From Streptantibioticus ferralitis (GTDB lineage: Bacteria > Actinomycetota > Actinomycetes > Streptomycetales > Streptomycetaceae), in NCBI RefSeq assembly GCF_029223525.1, contig NZ_JARHTQ010000033.1:1-64000 (forward strand): a stretch of DNA of 64,000 bases, written 5' to 3'. Made by a program: the position numbers and the translations under genes. The notes beneath the pieces are model-generated. The model saw only the letters and a program-made list of their open reading frames with translations. It made no database searches and had not been told where the DNA came from. Shown here one piece after another: positions 34,872 through 45,712 of this stretch; within the stretch, counting starts at the first letter, position 1; each line of letters opens with the position of its first letter.

Positions 34872-36377
34872 TCAGTGCACGTCGCCCATCAGATTGATGA
34901 TCCGCTTCCGCCAGATCACCACCGCGACACCGGCGAGCACGGCCACCGCGCCCTGGATCGCGAACGACGCCTCGGACAGGAACGCGTTGCCCGCCACCAG
35001 CTGGATGATCGCGGCGGTGCAGTCACCCGCCGTCACGGCCAGGAACCACAGACCCATCATCTGGCCCGCGTACTTGGCCGGGGCCAGCTTCGTGGTGACC
35101 GACAGACCGACCGGCGAGAGGCACAGCTCCGCGACCGTCTGGACCAGATAGACCATCGCCAGCCACAGCGGGGTGACCTTCGCGCCGCCCGCGGCCGCCG
35201 CCTGCGCCAGCATCATCACGCCGAAGGAGGCGCCGATGCCGATCAGACCGTAGGCGAACTTCACCGTGGTGCTCGGGTTGCGGTCCCGCAGCTTGATCCA
35301 GAGCATCGCGACGAACGGGGCCAGCGCCATGATGTAGAGCGGGTTCAGCGACTGGAACCAACTGCTGGGGAAGTTGAAGCCGAACAGCTTCGAGGCGGTG
35401 TTGTCGCTCGCGAAGACCGTCAGGGTCGAGCCGGACTGGTCGTAGATCATCCAGAACACCGCGGCCGCGATGAAGAACCAGATGTATCCGGTCACCTTCG
35501 ACTTCTCGTCCGCCGTGATGTCCTTGTCACGGCGGATCTTGACGAAGTACCAAGCGGGCAGCGCCAGTCCGGCCAGCGACAGCGGCCACAGCGCCCAGTT
35601 GATGGTGAACGAGCCGGTGGCGACGACGATGGCGTAGAAGACCACCGCGGCGCCGGACCACAGGCTGGCCTTCTTCAGCAGCGCGGTGCGCTCCTCGGCC
35701 CGCAGCGGGGCCGGAACGACGCTGCTCTCCTCCGCCAGATGGCGGGTGCCCAGCAGGAACTGGCCGAGACCCAGCGCCATGCCGACACCGGCGAGCGCGA
35801 AGCCCAGGTGCCAGTTGACGCTCTGCCCGACCGTGCCGATGACCAGCGGCGCGGCGAAGGCACCGAGGTTGATGCCCATGTAGAAGATCGTGAACGCACC
35901 GTCCCGGCGCGGGTCGTTCCGGTCCGGGTAGAGGTGGCCGACCATCGTGGAGATGTTGGCCTTCAGCAGACCGGAGCCGACCGCGATGAAGACCAGGCCG
36001 ACGAAGAACGAGGCCTCGAACGGCACGGCCAGCAGGAAGTGGCCGATCATGATGATCGTGCCGGCCACGGCCACCGTCTTGCGGGGACCCCACAGACGGT
36101 CGGCGATCCAGCCGCCCGGCATGGCGAGCAGGTACACCGTCGCGTTGTAGACGGAGTAGATGGCCGCGCCCGTGGCGGCCGCGAAGGCGAGACCGCCCTT
36201 GGAAGCGGGGGCGACCAGATAGAGCACGAGCAGCGCGCGCATGCCGTAGAAGCTGAACCGCTCCCACATCTCGGTCATGAAGAGAGTGGCCAGGCCGCGG
36301 GGGTGGCCGAAGAAGGTCTTGCCGCCGTTCGCAGGGGTTGCCTGCGCCGCGGCGTCCTTCGTCAGGCTGGACGCCAT
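34872..36377 (-). CDS. POT/PTR2 family proton-dependent oligopeptide transporter
   Basis: 501-residue peptide:proton symporter of the major facilitator superfamily. ATG 36377 follows AAGGAAC. The PTR2 hallmarks are LFMTEMWERFSFYGMRALLVLYL (ExxER-like helix 1), helix 5 FTIFYMGINLGAFAAPLV, and helix 10 LCLSPVGLSV with the conserved SPVG. About 14 membrane segments are expected. It imports di- and tripeptides. It is divergent from the two-component system with a 457-base gap, so co-regulation is possible. Confidence 0.93.
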   Translation of the reverse strand: MASSLTKDAAAQATPANGGKTFFGHPRGLATLFMTEMWERFSFYGMRALLVLYLVAPASKGGLAFAAATGAAIYSVYNATVYLLAMPGGWIADRLWGPRKTVAVAGTIIMIGHFLLAVPFEASFFVGLVFIAVGSGLLKANISTMVGHLYPDRNDPRRDGAFTIFYMGINLGAFAAPLVIGTVGQSVNWHLGFALAGVGMALGLGQFLLGTRHLAEESSVVPAPLRAEERTALLKKASLWSGAAVVFYAIVVATGSFTINWALWPLSLAGLALPAWYFVKIRRDKDITADEKSKVTGYIWFFIAAAVFWMIYDQSGSTLTVFASDNTASKLFGFNFPSSWFQSLNPLYIMALAPFVAMLWIKLRDRNPSTTVKFAYGLIGIGASFGVMMLAQAAAAGGAKVTPLWLAMVYLVQTVAELCLSPVGLSVTTKLAPAKYAGQMMGLWFLAVTAGDCTAAIIQLVAGNAFLSEASFAIQGAVAVLAGVAVVIWRKRIINLMGDVH

Positions 36378-36834
36378 GGTCGTTCCTTGGGTGCTCAGAG
36401 TGTGCGCTGGGGGGAACGCACACCCGGTGGGGGAGGCCGGCACCGGCGCGCACCGCCCGCCCCCAACGCCCAGGGGGTTCGCTCCCTTGTCAGGGGGAGC
36501 GACAGAGCAGTCGCACACCGGGATCCACGCCCGCGCGCTTGCGTCGCGGGCCCGGCCGACAGGTCATTCACTGTTGTCGAGGCTGGAGGTAGGCCAACCC
36601 CGCACAGAAAGAGACTCTTGGCGCGTCGTTCGGCCGAGAGTCTCTTGGTCGTGCTAACGGACGTTCGCCCCAAGGTAGGTCAAGAGGCGCGGCCAATGCA
36701 CCGACTTGAGATATTCGTCACAGGGGCGCGAGGAGTCGCGCGATCCACCTCCCGGCGCTCCGAGCCCCGTCGACGATCCGGTGGGCGTCCGCCCGCGCGC
36801 CCCTGTGGCCAGCTACGCGGACTACCATCAGCCC
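36378..36834. other. Divergent intergenic region, peptide transporter / two-component system
   Basis: 457 bases with no convincing gene. It carries the inverted repeat at 36609-36646 and must contain promoters for both flanking operons. ACCAT at 36824-36828 ends 6 bases before the ATG 36835 and could be part of a -10 for a short-leader transcript; this is weak. Confidence 0.5.
36609..36646. promoter_or_regulatory. Inverted repeat in divergent promoter region
   Basis: AAGAGACTCT (36609-36618) and AGAGTCTCTT (36637-36646) are perfect 10-base arms around an 18-base spacer. It could be a two-site operator or an RNA hairpin in the transporter leader. Confidence 0.55.
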
Positions 36835-37506
36835 ATGACCCGCGTACTGCTCGCCGAGGACGATGCTTCGATCTCGGAACCGCTCGCTCGCGCGCTGCGC
36901 CGCGAAGGCTACGAGGTCGAGGTGCGCGAAGACGGACCCACGGCACTCGACGCCGGACTGCAGGGCGCCGTGGACCTGCTCGTTCTGGATCTCGGCCTGC
37001 CTGGCATGGACGGCCTGGAGGTGTGCCGACGGCTGCGCACCGAGGGCCATGGCTTCCCGGTGCTGGTGCTCACCGCCCGCGCCGACGAGGTGGACACGGT
37101 GGTCGGCCTGGACGCCGGTGCCGACGACTACGTGACCAAGCCGTTCCGGCTCGCCGAGCTGCTCGCCCGGGTGCGGGCACTGCTGCGGCGCGGTAGCGCC
37201 GAGGCCCAGCCCACCACCCAGGGCGTGCGGATCGACGTCGAGTCGCACCGCGCCTGGATCGGCGACGACGAACTCTCCCTCACCGCCAAGGAGTTCGACC
37301 TGCTGCGCGTACTGGTACGGGACGCGGGCCGGGTCGTCACCCGTGACCAGCTGATGCGCGAGGTCTGGGACACCACCTGGTGGTCCTCGACCAAGACGCT
37401 CGACATGCACATCTCCTGGCTGCGCAAGAAGCTCGGCGACGATGCCGCCAATCCGCGCTACATCTCCACCGTCCGGGGCGTCGGCTTCCGTTTCGAGAAG
37501 AACTAG
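36835..37506 (+). CDS. OmpR-family response regulator
   Basis: 223-residue two-component regulator. Receiver domain 1-115: acidic pocket EDD (8-10), phosphoacceptor Asp52 in DLLVLDLGLPGMDG, Thr in LTARAD and Lys in DDYVTKPFRL. The winged-helix DNA-binding domain (about 128-222) has LTAKEFDLLRVLVRDAGRVVTRDQLMREVWDTTWWSSTKTLDMHISWLRKKLGD and ends in GVGFRFEKN. The partner kinase starts 26 bases downstream. Target genes are unknown; the divergent peptide transporter is a candidate. Confidence 0.95.
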   Translation: MTRVLLAEDDASISEPLARALRREGYEVEVREDGPTALDAGLQGAVDLLVLDLGLPGMDGLEVCRRLRTEGHGFPVLVLTARADEVDTVVGLDAGADDYVTKPFRLAELLARVRALLRRGSAEAQPTTQGVRIDVESHRAWIGDDELSLTAKEFDLLRVLVRDAGRVVTRDQLMREVWDTTWWSSTKTLDMHISWLRKKLGDDAANPRYISTVRGVGFRFEKN

Positions 37507-37531
37507 AAGAACGAGAAGTGTCTGAGCTCCT

Positions 37532-38872
37532 ATGCGCCGCCGTCTGATCAACTCCACGCTCGCCGTGGTCCTTGTGGTGATCGCCGTCTTCGGGATCTCG
37601 CTGGTCATCGTGGAGAGCCGGACGATTGAGAGCAGCGCCAAGGAGAGCGTGCAGTCCGACGCCGTCCAGCTGATCGGCGTCGTGGAGAACCGCATCGCCG
37701 CAGGTGAGAAGGTGTCTCCGCCCGCCCTCACCCGGCAGATCAATTCCCAGCGGTATGCGGTGATCCGGATTCCGGGCCAGGGGCCGATCACGTTGGGCAC
37801 CCCGCCTGAGGGCGAGGTCATCCAGTCCCTGCAGACCGGGGTGCACGGTGAGTCCGTGCTGGTGCAGGAGTCCCGTTCGGTGATCAGCCAGGAGATCGGC
37901 AGGACCCTGCTGGTCATCCTGGCGGTGGCGCTGCTGGCCATCGCCGCCGCCGTGGTGCTGGCCGTACAGCAGGCCAGAAGGCTGGCCTCGCCGCTGATCG
38001 ACCTGGCCGGGACCGCCGAGCGGCTGGGCTCCGGCGACCCCCGCCCGCGCCACCGCAGGTACGGGGTGCCGGAGCTGGACCGGGTCGCCGATGTGCTGGA
38101 CGCCAGCGCCGAGCGGATCGCCAAGATGCTCACCGCCGAGCGACGGCTGGCCGCCGACGCCTCCCACCAGCTCCGTACGCCGCTGACCGCGCTGTCGATG
38201 CGCCTTGAGGAGATCATCGCCACCGACGACCACGACACGGTCAAGGAGGAGGCGACCATCGCGCTCGGTCAGGTCGAACGGCTCACCGACGTGGTGCAGC
38301 GGCTGCTGACGAACTCCCGCGACCCGCGGACCGGCTCCGCGGTCGCCTTCGACCTCGACGAGGTGATCAAGCAGCAGCTTGAGGAGTGGCGCCCGGCCTA
38401 CCGAGGCGAGGGCCGCAGCATCTCCCGCTCCGGCACGCGGGGGCTACGGGCCGTCGGCACCCCGGGGGCGGTCGCCCAGGTGCTGGCCACGCTGATCGAG
38501 AACGCGTTGATGCACGGTGCGGGCTCGGTGGTCATCCACACCCGGGTCACCGGCAACCAGGCCGTCGCCGAGGTCACCGACGAGGGCCAGGGCGTCCCGC
38601 CCGACCTCGGCTCCCGGGTCTTCGAGCGGACGGTCAGCGGTCGCAACTCGACCGGCCTGGGCCTCGCCGTCGCCCGTGACCTGGCGGAGGCCGACGGCGG
38701 CCGTCTGGAGCTGTTGCAGCAGCGCCCGCCGGTTTTCGCCCTGTTCCTCGCCCGCGAGGCGGTCGAGAACGACGGGAGGGGCCCGGCCCGCGGGCACGGT
38801 GGGTCCGCCGAGGGCGCCGTGGCCGGTGCGGAAACGCCGAAGGGCCCCGAAGAGGGCCCTCCTGTTCGCTGA
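37532..38872 (+). CDS. Two-component sensor histidine kinase
   Basis: 446-residue membrane kinase. Helix 1 at residues 8-25, an external sensor loop to about 127, helix 2 at about 128-150, then a HAMP linker (QQARRLASPLIDLAGTAERLGSGD). The phosphoacceptor His212 is in AADASHQLRTPL. The ATPase domain has the N box LIENALMHGAG, G1 VTDEGQGVPPD and G2 STGLGLAVARDLAEADGG. The HAMP-linked sensor and short loop resemble cell-envelope stress kinases. It is cotranscribed with the upstream response regulator, and a small hairpin lies in its last codons. Confidence 0.94.
   Translation: MRRRLINSTLAVVLVVIAVFGISLVIVESRTIESSAKESVQSDAVQLIGVVENRIAAGEKVSPPALTRQINSQRYAVIRIPGQGPITLGTPPEGEVIQSLQTGVHGESVLVQESRSVISQEIGRTLLVILAVALLAIAAAVVLAVQQARRLASPLIDLAGTAERLGSGDPRPRHRRYGVPELDRVADVLDASAERIAKMLTAERRLAADASHQLRTPLTALSMRLEEIIATDDHDTVKEEATIALGQVERLTDVVQRLLTNSRDPRTGSAVAFDLDEVIKQQLEEWRPAYRGEGRSISRSGTRGLRAVGTPGAVAQVLATLIENALMHGAGSVVIHTRVTGNQAVAEVTDEGQGVPPDLGSRVFERTVSGRNSTGLGLAVARDLAEADGGRLELLQQRPPVFALFLAREAVENDGRGPARGHGGSAEGAVAGAETPKGPEEGPPVR
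38841..38860. terminator. Hairpin inside the 3' end of the kinase gene
   Basis: AGGGCCC (38841-38847) and GGGCCCT (38854-38860), six-base loop. It overlaps the last coding codons and precedes the convergent gtrA stop. Confidence 0.55.
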
Positions 38873-38888
38873 GTTGTGCGCGGGGTGA

Positions 38889-39398
38889 CTACTTGCCTGC
38901 CGCGTTGACCCGCGCCTGCTGCTCCGCGTCGCTGAGGATCGCCTCCGCCTGCTCGACGGCCTGGGCGGGCAGCGAGCGGAAGACCCAGGTGCGGTAGGAC
39001 CAGAAGCGGAAGAGCGTGGCGACGCCGATGCCGGTGAACTTCCAGAAGTTGTTGGCCAGCGGGCCGTCCCAGCCCATGCCGTAGGTGGCGCCGTACAGCA
39101 CGCCGTTCTCGATCACCAGGCCGATCGCGCTGAAGAACGTGAACAGGCCCAGCTCCTTGCCGCGCCCGCTCTTGTCCGCGTTCCGGTAGGTGAAGTAGCG
39201 GAAGCCGACGTAGTTGAAGGCGATGGCGACGATGGTCGCGACGACGCTGGCCCGCACGGTCTGCAGGTTGGTAGCGCTGCGTAGCAGGTTGAACACCACG
39301 AGGTTGACGCCGATGCCGGCGATGCCAACGAGGCCGAACTTCGCGATCTCGCGGTAGAGGAGCCTCAATCGAGTGTTCAGCGCGCTCAGTCGACTCAT
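38889..39398 (-). CDS. GtrA family membrane protein
   Basis: 169-residue GtrA-like protein with four predicted membrane helices (starting near residues 20, 45, 82 and 110). FGLVGIAGIGVNLVVFNLL, IVAIAFNYVGFRYFTYR and KFTGIGVATLFRFWSYRTWVF carry the conserved Asn/Phe/Arg pattern. Members help flip or transfer polyprenyl-linked sugars for glycopolymer or lipopolysaccharide decoration. The C-terminal tail is charged and helical. It may supply sugars to the envelope region downstream. Confidence 0.92.
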   Translation of the reverse strand: MSRLSALNTRLRLLYREIAKFGLVGIAGIGVNLVVFNLLRSATNLQTVRASVVATIVAIAFNYVGFRYFTYRNADKSGRGKELGLFTFFSAIGLVIENGVLYGATYGMGWDGPLANNFWKFTGIGVATLFRFWSYRTWVFRSLPAQAVEQAEAILSDAEQQARVNAAGK

Positions 39399-39842
39399 GA
39401 TGTCGCTAGACCCTGTCTGTCGGTGTCCGTCGGTTGCCGGTTCCGGTGTACCGGTGCCGGTTCATTGGGCTGTTCGGCTGCTCCCCCGCTGCATCATGCT
39501 AACCATCAAGGGTGAACGGCCGCCTCCCGTAGAGGTGTAACCGACCCTGCTCAAGGGTAGGGACCTGCCAAATTGTGCCCAAGTGCCGGTAAAGGCAGTC
39601 CTCCCGTGAGTAGGACGAACCGCTGGTCGCCGGGGTTCGGCGCGGGCGTCTTAAATTCGTCTTACATTCTTGTGATCATCGCATGCCCGGGCGCGTCCGG
39701 CTGGGATGCGCGCCGGTGTCTGGTCGACGGTGACGTGTTAGACGACCGTGTGGGTGCGGTGCGCGTCGCCGGGCGGGCCGTGCGTGAACCGGTCCACCAG
39801 CTTGCGGAGTGGTTCCGTGCATGCACACGCAACGCGCGTAGA
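39399..39842. other. Divergent intergenic region between gtrA and purK
   Basis: 444 bases without a supportable gene. The part near 39650-39675 is AT-rich (TCTTAAATTCGTCTTACATTC) and may hold a promoter, but no consensus pair stands out besides the purK promoter at its right end. Confidence 0.55.
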
Positions 39843-39871
39843 TTCGTCCGGAGTGTCCTGGCCTATACCCT
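39843..39871 (+). promoter_or_regulatory. Leaderless-type purK promoter
   Basis: TTCGTC (39843-39848), 17 bases, then -10 TACCCT (39866-39871); the GTG start of purK at 39878 is six bases further, where transcription would begin. There is no Shine-Dalgarno site. Confidence 0.55.
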
Positions 39872-39877
39872 GGCCTG

Positions 39878-41017
39878 GTGACATTCCCCGTAGTCGGCAT
39901 GGTCGGGGGCGGACAACTCGCCCGTATGACGCACGAGGCGGGCATCCCGCTCGGCGTTCGTTTCAAGCTCCTCAGCGACACCGCGCAGGACTCCGCGGCG
40001 CAGGTGGTCCAGGACGTGATGATCGGTGACTACCGGGACCTGGAGACACTGCGGGAGTTCGCCAAGGGATGCGATGTGATCACCTTTGATCACGAGCATG
40101 TACCGACCGAACACCTGCGGGCTCTGGAGGCCGAGGGCGTGGTGATCCGCCCGGGGGCCGACGCGTTGGTGCGTGCCCAGGACAAGGGAGTGATGCGAGC
40201 CACCCTGGACGGCATCGCTGTGCCGTGCCCGCGGCACCGGATCGTCTCCGACCCAGCGGATGTGGCGGCCTTCGCGGCCGAGGGGTCCGGTTTCCCGGTC
40301 GTGTTGAAGACCGTGCGCGGTGGATACGACGGCAAGGGTGTTTGGATCGTCCGCAGCGCGGAAGAGGCGAGTGAGCCCTTCAAGGCCGGTGTGCCGGTGC
40401 TCGCCGAGGAGAAGGTCGACTTCGTACGGGAGTTGGCCGCCAATGTCGTCCGCTCGCCGCACGGCCAGGCCGTCGCCTACCCGGTCGTCGAGTCGATCCA
40501 GGTCGACGGCGTCTGCGACACCGTGATCGCGCCCGCTCCCAACCTGCCGGCGGAGCTGTCCGCGCGGGCGCAGCAGCTCGCGCTCACCATCGCCAGGGAA
40601 CTGGATGTCGTCGGCCACCTCGCGGTCGAGCTCTTCGAGACCGGCGACGGCCGGATCCTGGTCAACGAGCTCGCGATGCGTCCGCACAACAGCGGCCACT
40701 GGACCCAGGACGGCGCCGTCACCTCGCAGTTCGCCAACCACCTTCGGGCCGTGCTCGACCTGCCGCTCGGCGACCCGCGCCCCCGGGCGCGGTGGACCGT
40801 GATGACCAACGTGCTCGGCGGCGACTACCCCGACATGTACTTCGCCTATCTGCACTGCATGGCCCGTGATCCCGGCCTCAAGATCCATATGTATGGAAAG
40901 GACGTGAAGCCGGGCCGTAAGGTCGGCCATGTCAACACCTACGGCGACGACCTGGCCGACGTCATCGAGCGCGCCCGGCACGCCGCCGACTATCTGCGAG
41001 GAACGATCACCGAATGA
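39878..41017 (+). CDS. purK: N5-carboxyaminoimidazole ribonucleotide synthase
   Basis: ATP-grasp enzyme of purine synthesis: AIR + bicarbonate + ATP to N5-CAIR. 379 residues. GTG 39878 opens [29 protein letters not shown]-grasp signatures: [41 protein letters not shown], and [29 protein letters not shown]. The usual partner purE follows with a four-base overlap, giving the standard two-step route to CAIR. Probably leaderless. Confidence 0.96.
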   Translation: MTFPVVGMVGGGQLARMTHEAGIPLGVRFKLLSDTAQDSAAQVVQDVMIGDYRDLETLREFAKGCDVITFDHEHVPTEHLRALEAEGVVIRPGADALVRAQDKGVMRATLDGIAVPCPRHRIVSDPADVAAFAAEGSGFPVVLKTVRGGYDGKGVWIVRSAEEASEPFKAGVPVLAEEKVDFVRELAANVVRSPHGQAVAYPVVESIQVDGVCDTVIAPAPNLPAELSARAQQLALTIARELDVVGHLAVELFETGDGRILVNELAMRPHNSGHWTQDGAVTSQFANHLRAVLDLPLGDPRPRARWTVMTNVLGGDYPDMYFAYLHCMARDPGLKIHMYGKDVKPGRKVGHVNTYGDDLADVIERARHAADYLRGTITE

Positions 41018-41538
41018 ACTCCCCCCTCGTCGGCATCGTCATGGGGTCCGACTCCGACTGGCCCGTCATGGAAGCCGCCGCCAAGGCCCTCGACGAATTC
41101 GAGGTCCCCTACGAGGTCGACGTCGTCTCCGCGCACCGCATGCCGCGCGAGATGGTCGAGTACGGGGAGCAGGCCGCAGGACGCGGGCTCAAGGCGGTCA
41201 TCGCGGGCGCGGGCGGCGCCGCCCACCTGCCCGGAATGCTCGCCTCGGTCACCCCGCTTCCGGTGATCGGCGTGCCCGTACCGCTGAAGTACCTGGACGG
41301 CATGGACTCACTGCTGTCCATCGTGCAGATGCCGGCCGGGGTCCCGGTCGCCACCGTCTCGATCGGCGGCGCGCGCAACGCGGGGCTGCTCGCGGTACGG
41401 ATGCTGGCCGCGCACGACGCGGAACTCTTCGACCGCGTGCGGCACTTCCAGGAGGACCTCAACCACCAGGCCACCGAGAAGGGCAAGCGGCTGCGCGCGA
41501 AGGCCAGCAGCCAGGACGCCTTCGGTTTCGGAAAGTGA
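41014..41538 (+). CDS. purE: N5-CAIR mutase
   Basis: 174-residue class I PurE that moves the carboxylate from N5 to C4 of the imidazole ring. ATG 41014 overlaps purK (ATGA). Motifs [22 protein letters not shown] (catalytic His) and [15 protein letters not shown] are intact. Downstream, a dipeptidase gene overlaps the stop codon, an unusual but tight arrangement. Confidence 0.97.
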   Translation: MNSPLVGIVMGSDSDWPVMEAAAKALDEFEVPYEVDVVSAHRMPREMVEYGEQAAGRGLKAVIAGAGGAAHLPGMLASVTPLPVIGVPVPLKYLDGMDSLLSIVQMPAGVPVATVSIGGARNAGLLAVRMLAAHDAELFDRVRHFQEDLNHQATEKGKRLRAKASSQDAFGFGK

Positions 41539-42737
41539 CCGCCGGGATGGACCCTCTCGCCCGCGCCCGCGAACTGCTCGCCGCGCACCCGGTGGTCGAC
41601 GGCCACAACGATCTGCCCTGGGCGCTGCGTGAGCAGGTCCGTTACGACCTCGACCGGCTCGACATCGCCACCGACCAACGCGCCTCGCTGCACACCGACA
41701 TCCCTCGGCTGCGCGCGGGCGGCGTCGGCGCCCAGTTCTGGTCGGTCTACGTACGTACCGACCTCACCGGGGACGACGCGGTCAGCGCGACCCTCGAACA
41801 GATCGACGTGGTGCGGCAGTTGACCGAGCGCTACGCCGCGGACCTGCGGCCGGCGTTCACCGCGGACGACATGGAGACCGCGCGGGCCGAGGAGCGGATC
41901 GCCTCGCTGATGGGGGCCGAGGGCGGCCACTCGATCAACAACTCCCTTGCCACACTGCGGGCGTTCCACGCGCTCGGCGTGCGCTACATGACGCTCACCC
42001 ACAACGACAACGTGCCGTGGGCCGACTCCGCGACCGACGAGCCGAGGGCGGGCGGACTCACCCGCTTCGGCGAGGAGGTCGTCCGGGAGATGAACCGCTG
42101 CGGCATGCTGGTCGACCTCAGCCATGTCTCCGCCGACACGATGCGCGACGCGCTGCGGGTCACCTCGGCGCCGGTGCTCTTCTCGCACTCCTCGTCACGC
42201 GCGGTCTGCGACCACCCCCGCAACATCCCCGACGACGTGCTGGAACTCCTGCTGTCCAACGGTGGCGTGGCGATGGCCACCTTCGTGCCGAAGTTCATCC
42301 TGACCGAGGCCATCGAGTGGACCCGGGGCGCCGACGAGAACATGCGCGCCCACGGTCTGCATCCGCTGGACTCGACGTCCGAGGGGATGGAGGTGCAGCG
42401 GGCCTACGAGGCGCGCAACCCGCGCCCGGTCGCCACCGCGGCCACCGTGGCCGACCACCTCGACCACATGCGTGCGGTCGCGGGCATCGACCACATCGGC
42501 ATCGGCGGTGACTTCGACGGCACCGCCTTCGTACCGAAGGACCTGGACGATGTCGCGGGCTACCCCAACCTGATCGCGGAGCTGCTGCGCCGCGGCTGGT
42601 CGGACGCCGACCTGGCCAAGTTGACCTGGCGCAACGCGGTACGGGTGCTGCGGGACGCGGAGTCCGTCGGGCGGGACGAGCGGGCCAGGCGCGGCCCGTC
42701 CAACGCGACCATCGAACAGCTGGACGGCGCACGGTAG
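41535..42737 (+). CDS. Membrane dipeptidase-type Zn peptidase, family M19
   Basis: 400-residue M19 dipeptidase from GTG 41535, overlapping purE as GTGA; ATG 41547 is an alternative. The metal site motif is [13 protein letters not shown] (HxD), with the bridging Glu in MGAEGGHSI, His residues in [12 protein letters not shown] and [18 protein letters not shown], and an Asp in [11 protein letters not shown]. It hydrolyses dipeptides, and no signal peptide is seen, so it is cytosolic. Coupling to purKE suggests shared transcription rather than shared pathway. Confidence 0.92.
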   Translation: MTAGMDPLARARELLAAHPVVDGHNDLPWALREQVRYDLDRLDIATDQRASLHTDIPRLRAGGVGAQFWSVYVRTDLTGDDAVSATLEQIDVVRQLTERYAADLRPAFTADDMETARAEERIASLMGAEGGHSINNSLATLRAFHALGVRYMTLTHNDNVPWADSATDEPRAGGLTRFGEEVVREMNRCGMLVDLSHVSADTMRDALRVTSAPVLFSHSSSRAVCDHPRNIPDDVLELLLSNGGVAMATFVPKFILTEAIEWTRGADENMRAHGLHPLDSTSEGMEVQRAYEARNPRPVATAATVADHLDHMRAVAGIDHIGIGGDFDGTAFVPKDLDDVAGYPNLIAELLRRGWSDADLAKLTWRNAVRVLRDAESVGRDERARRGPSNATIEQLDGAR

Positions 42738-42840
42738 TTGACAGGCGCGGCCGCGTAAGGAGCGTGTCAATCCGCGCGGCCGCACCGCCAAAGGGGCATC
42801 AAGAGCGTCCGGGCGGCTGACCCGGAGCCGATTGGCTGGA

Positions 42841-42864
42841 CGGCACCGGTACCCGCCGGTGCCG
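42841..42864 (+). other. Hairpin 48 bases upstream of kdpB
   Basis: CGGCACCGG (42841-42849) pairs with CCGGTGCCG (42856-42864) with six-base loop. It may be the terminator of the purKE-dipeptidase operon or a leader structure of kdpB. Confidence 0.6.
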
Positions 42865-42911
42865 CGCCGGGGCGGAGCGCCGCGGGGCGGTCCCCCTCGT
42901 CCCTCGTAGCG

Positions 42912-45053
<2,142 letters not shown>

Positions 45054-45068
45054 ATCGGGGTGCGGGGC

Positions 45069-45623
45069 TCAGGACTTCGTGTCCGCCGGGAGTTCTGAGG
45101 TGTCGATGGCGAGGGGGAGGTCACCAGGGACCTCGGCCTTCTCGCCGTAGGGGACGATATTGCGGTACGCGTACTCGCCGTCGATCGGCTTGTGCTGCAC
45201 GACAAGCTGCGCGGCGTACGGGTCGGCGATGATGTAGAGGGGAATGCCCGCGCGGGCGTATGCGCCGACCTTCAAGCCGTAGTCGCGGCTCCCTGTGCTC
45301 GGGGAGACAACCTCGAAGGCCGCCTCGATGACCTCTGCTGGGTACACCGCGCTGTTCTTCTCGTATTCGGCCTTCGGCAGAATGATGATGTCGGGGCAGA
45401 GCTCGGAATTCTCCTCTGGGAACGGTGTGATCGTGTCCCCGGTGTACCTCAAGGTTTCTGGAAGCTGGGGTGTGATCTGACGGACCAGCTCGACGATGGT
45501 TCCGAAGTGGAAGGCGCGTGTAGGCCACAGGACGATCTCCCCGTTCACGATCTCGGCCTTGTATCCCTCGGGCACTTCGAGGTGTTCCAGAGTGCTGTGT
45601 GAGCGCTCAAGCTCGATGGTCAC
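45069..45623 (-). CDS. Uma2 family (DUF820) nuclease-fold protein
   Basis: 184-residue protein of the Uma2/DUF820 family with the PD-(D/E)xK nuclease fold. YKAEIVNGEIVLWP is the N-terminal signature, LCPDIIILP and EVIEAAFEVVSPSTGSRDYGLKVGAYARAGIPLYIIADP hold the metal-site Asp/Glu-x-Lys. Such genes are abundant and often multicopy in Streptomyces, with unknown substrate. Base composition looks slightly lower in GC than its neighbours, suggesting mobility, but no IS or repeat bounds it. Confidence 0.9.
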   Translation of the reverse strand: MTIELERSHSTLEHLEVPEGYKAEIVNGEIVLWPTRAFHFGTIVELVRQITPQLPETLRYTGDTITPFPEENSELCPDIIILPKAEYEKNSAVYPAEVIEAAFEVVSPSTGSRDYGLKVGAYARAGIPLYIIADPYAAQLVVQHKPIDGEYAYRNIVPYGEKAEVPGDLPLAIDTSELPADTKS

Positions 45624-45712
45624 GCCGACCTCCTATGCCCTGCGGTAGCTCTGCGTATTGCCCGCCTAGCCGCCGGTGGGGGCTGCCGAATCGTTCAGTC
45701 GTCGAGCGCACC

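Noticed and set aside
34200-37196. 998-codon plus-strand frame across the peptide transporter
   Set aside because: It overlaps three real genes in other frames and has antisense-type composition.
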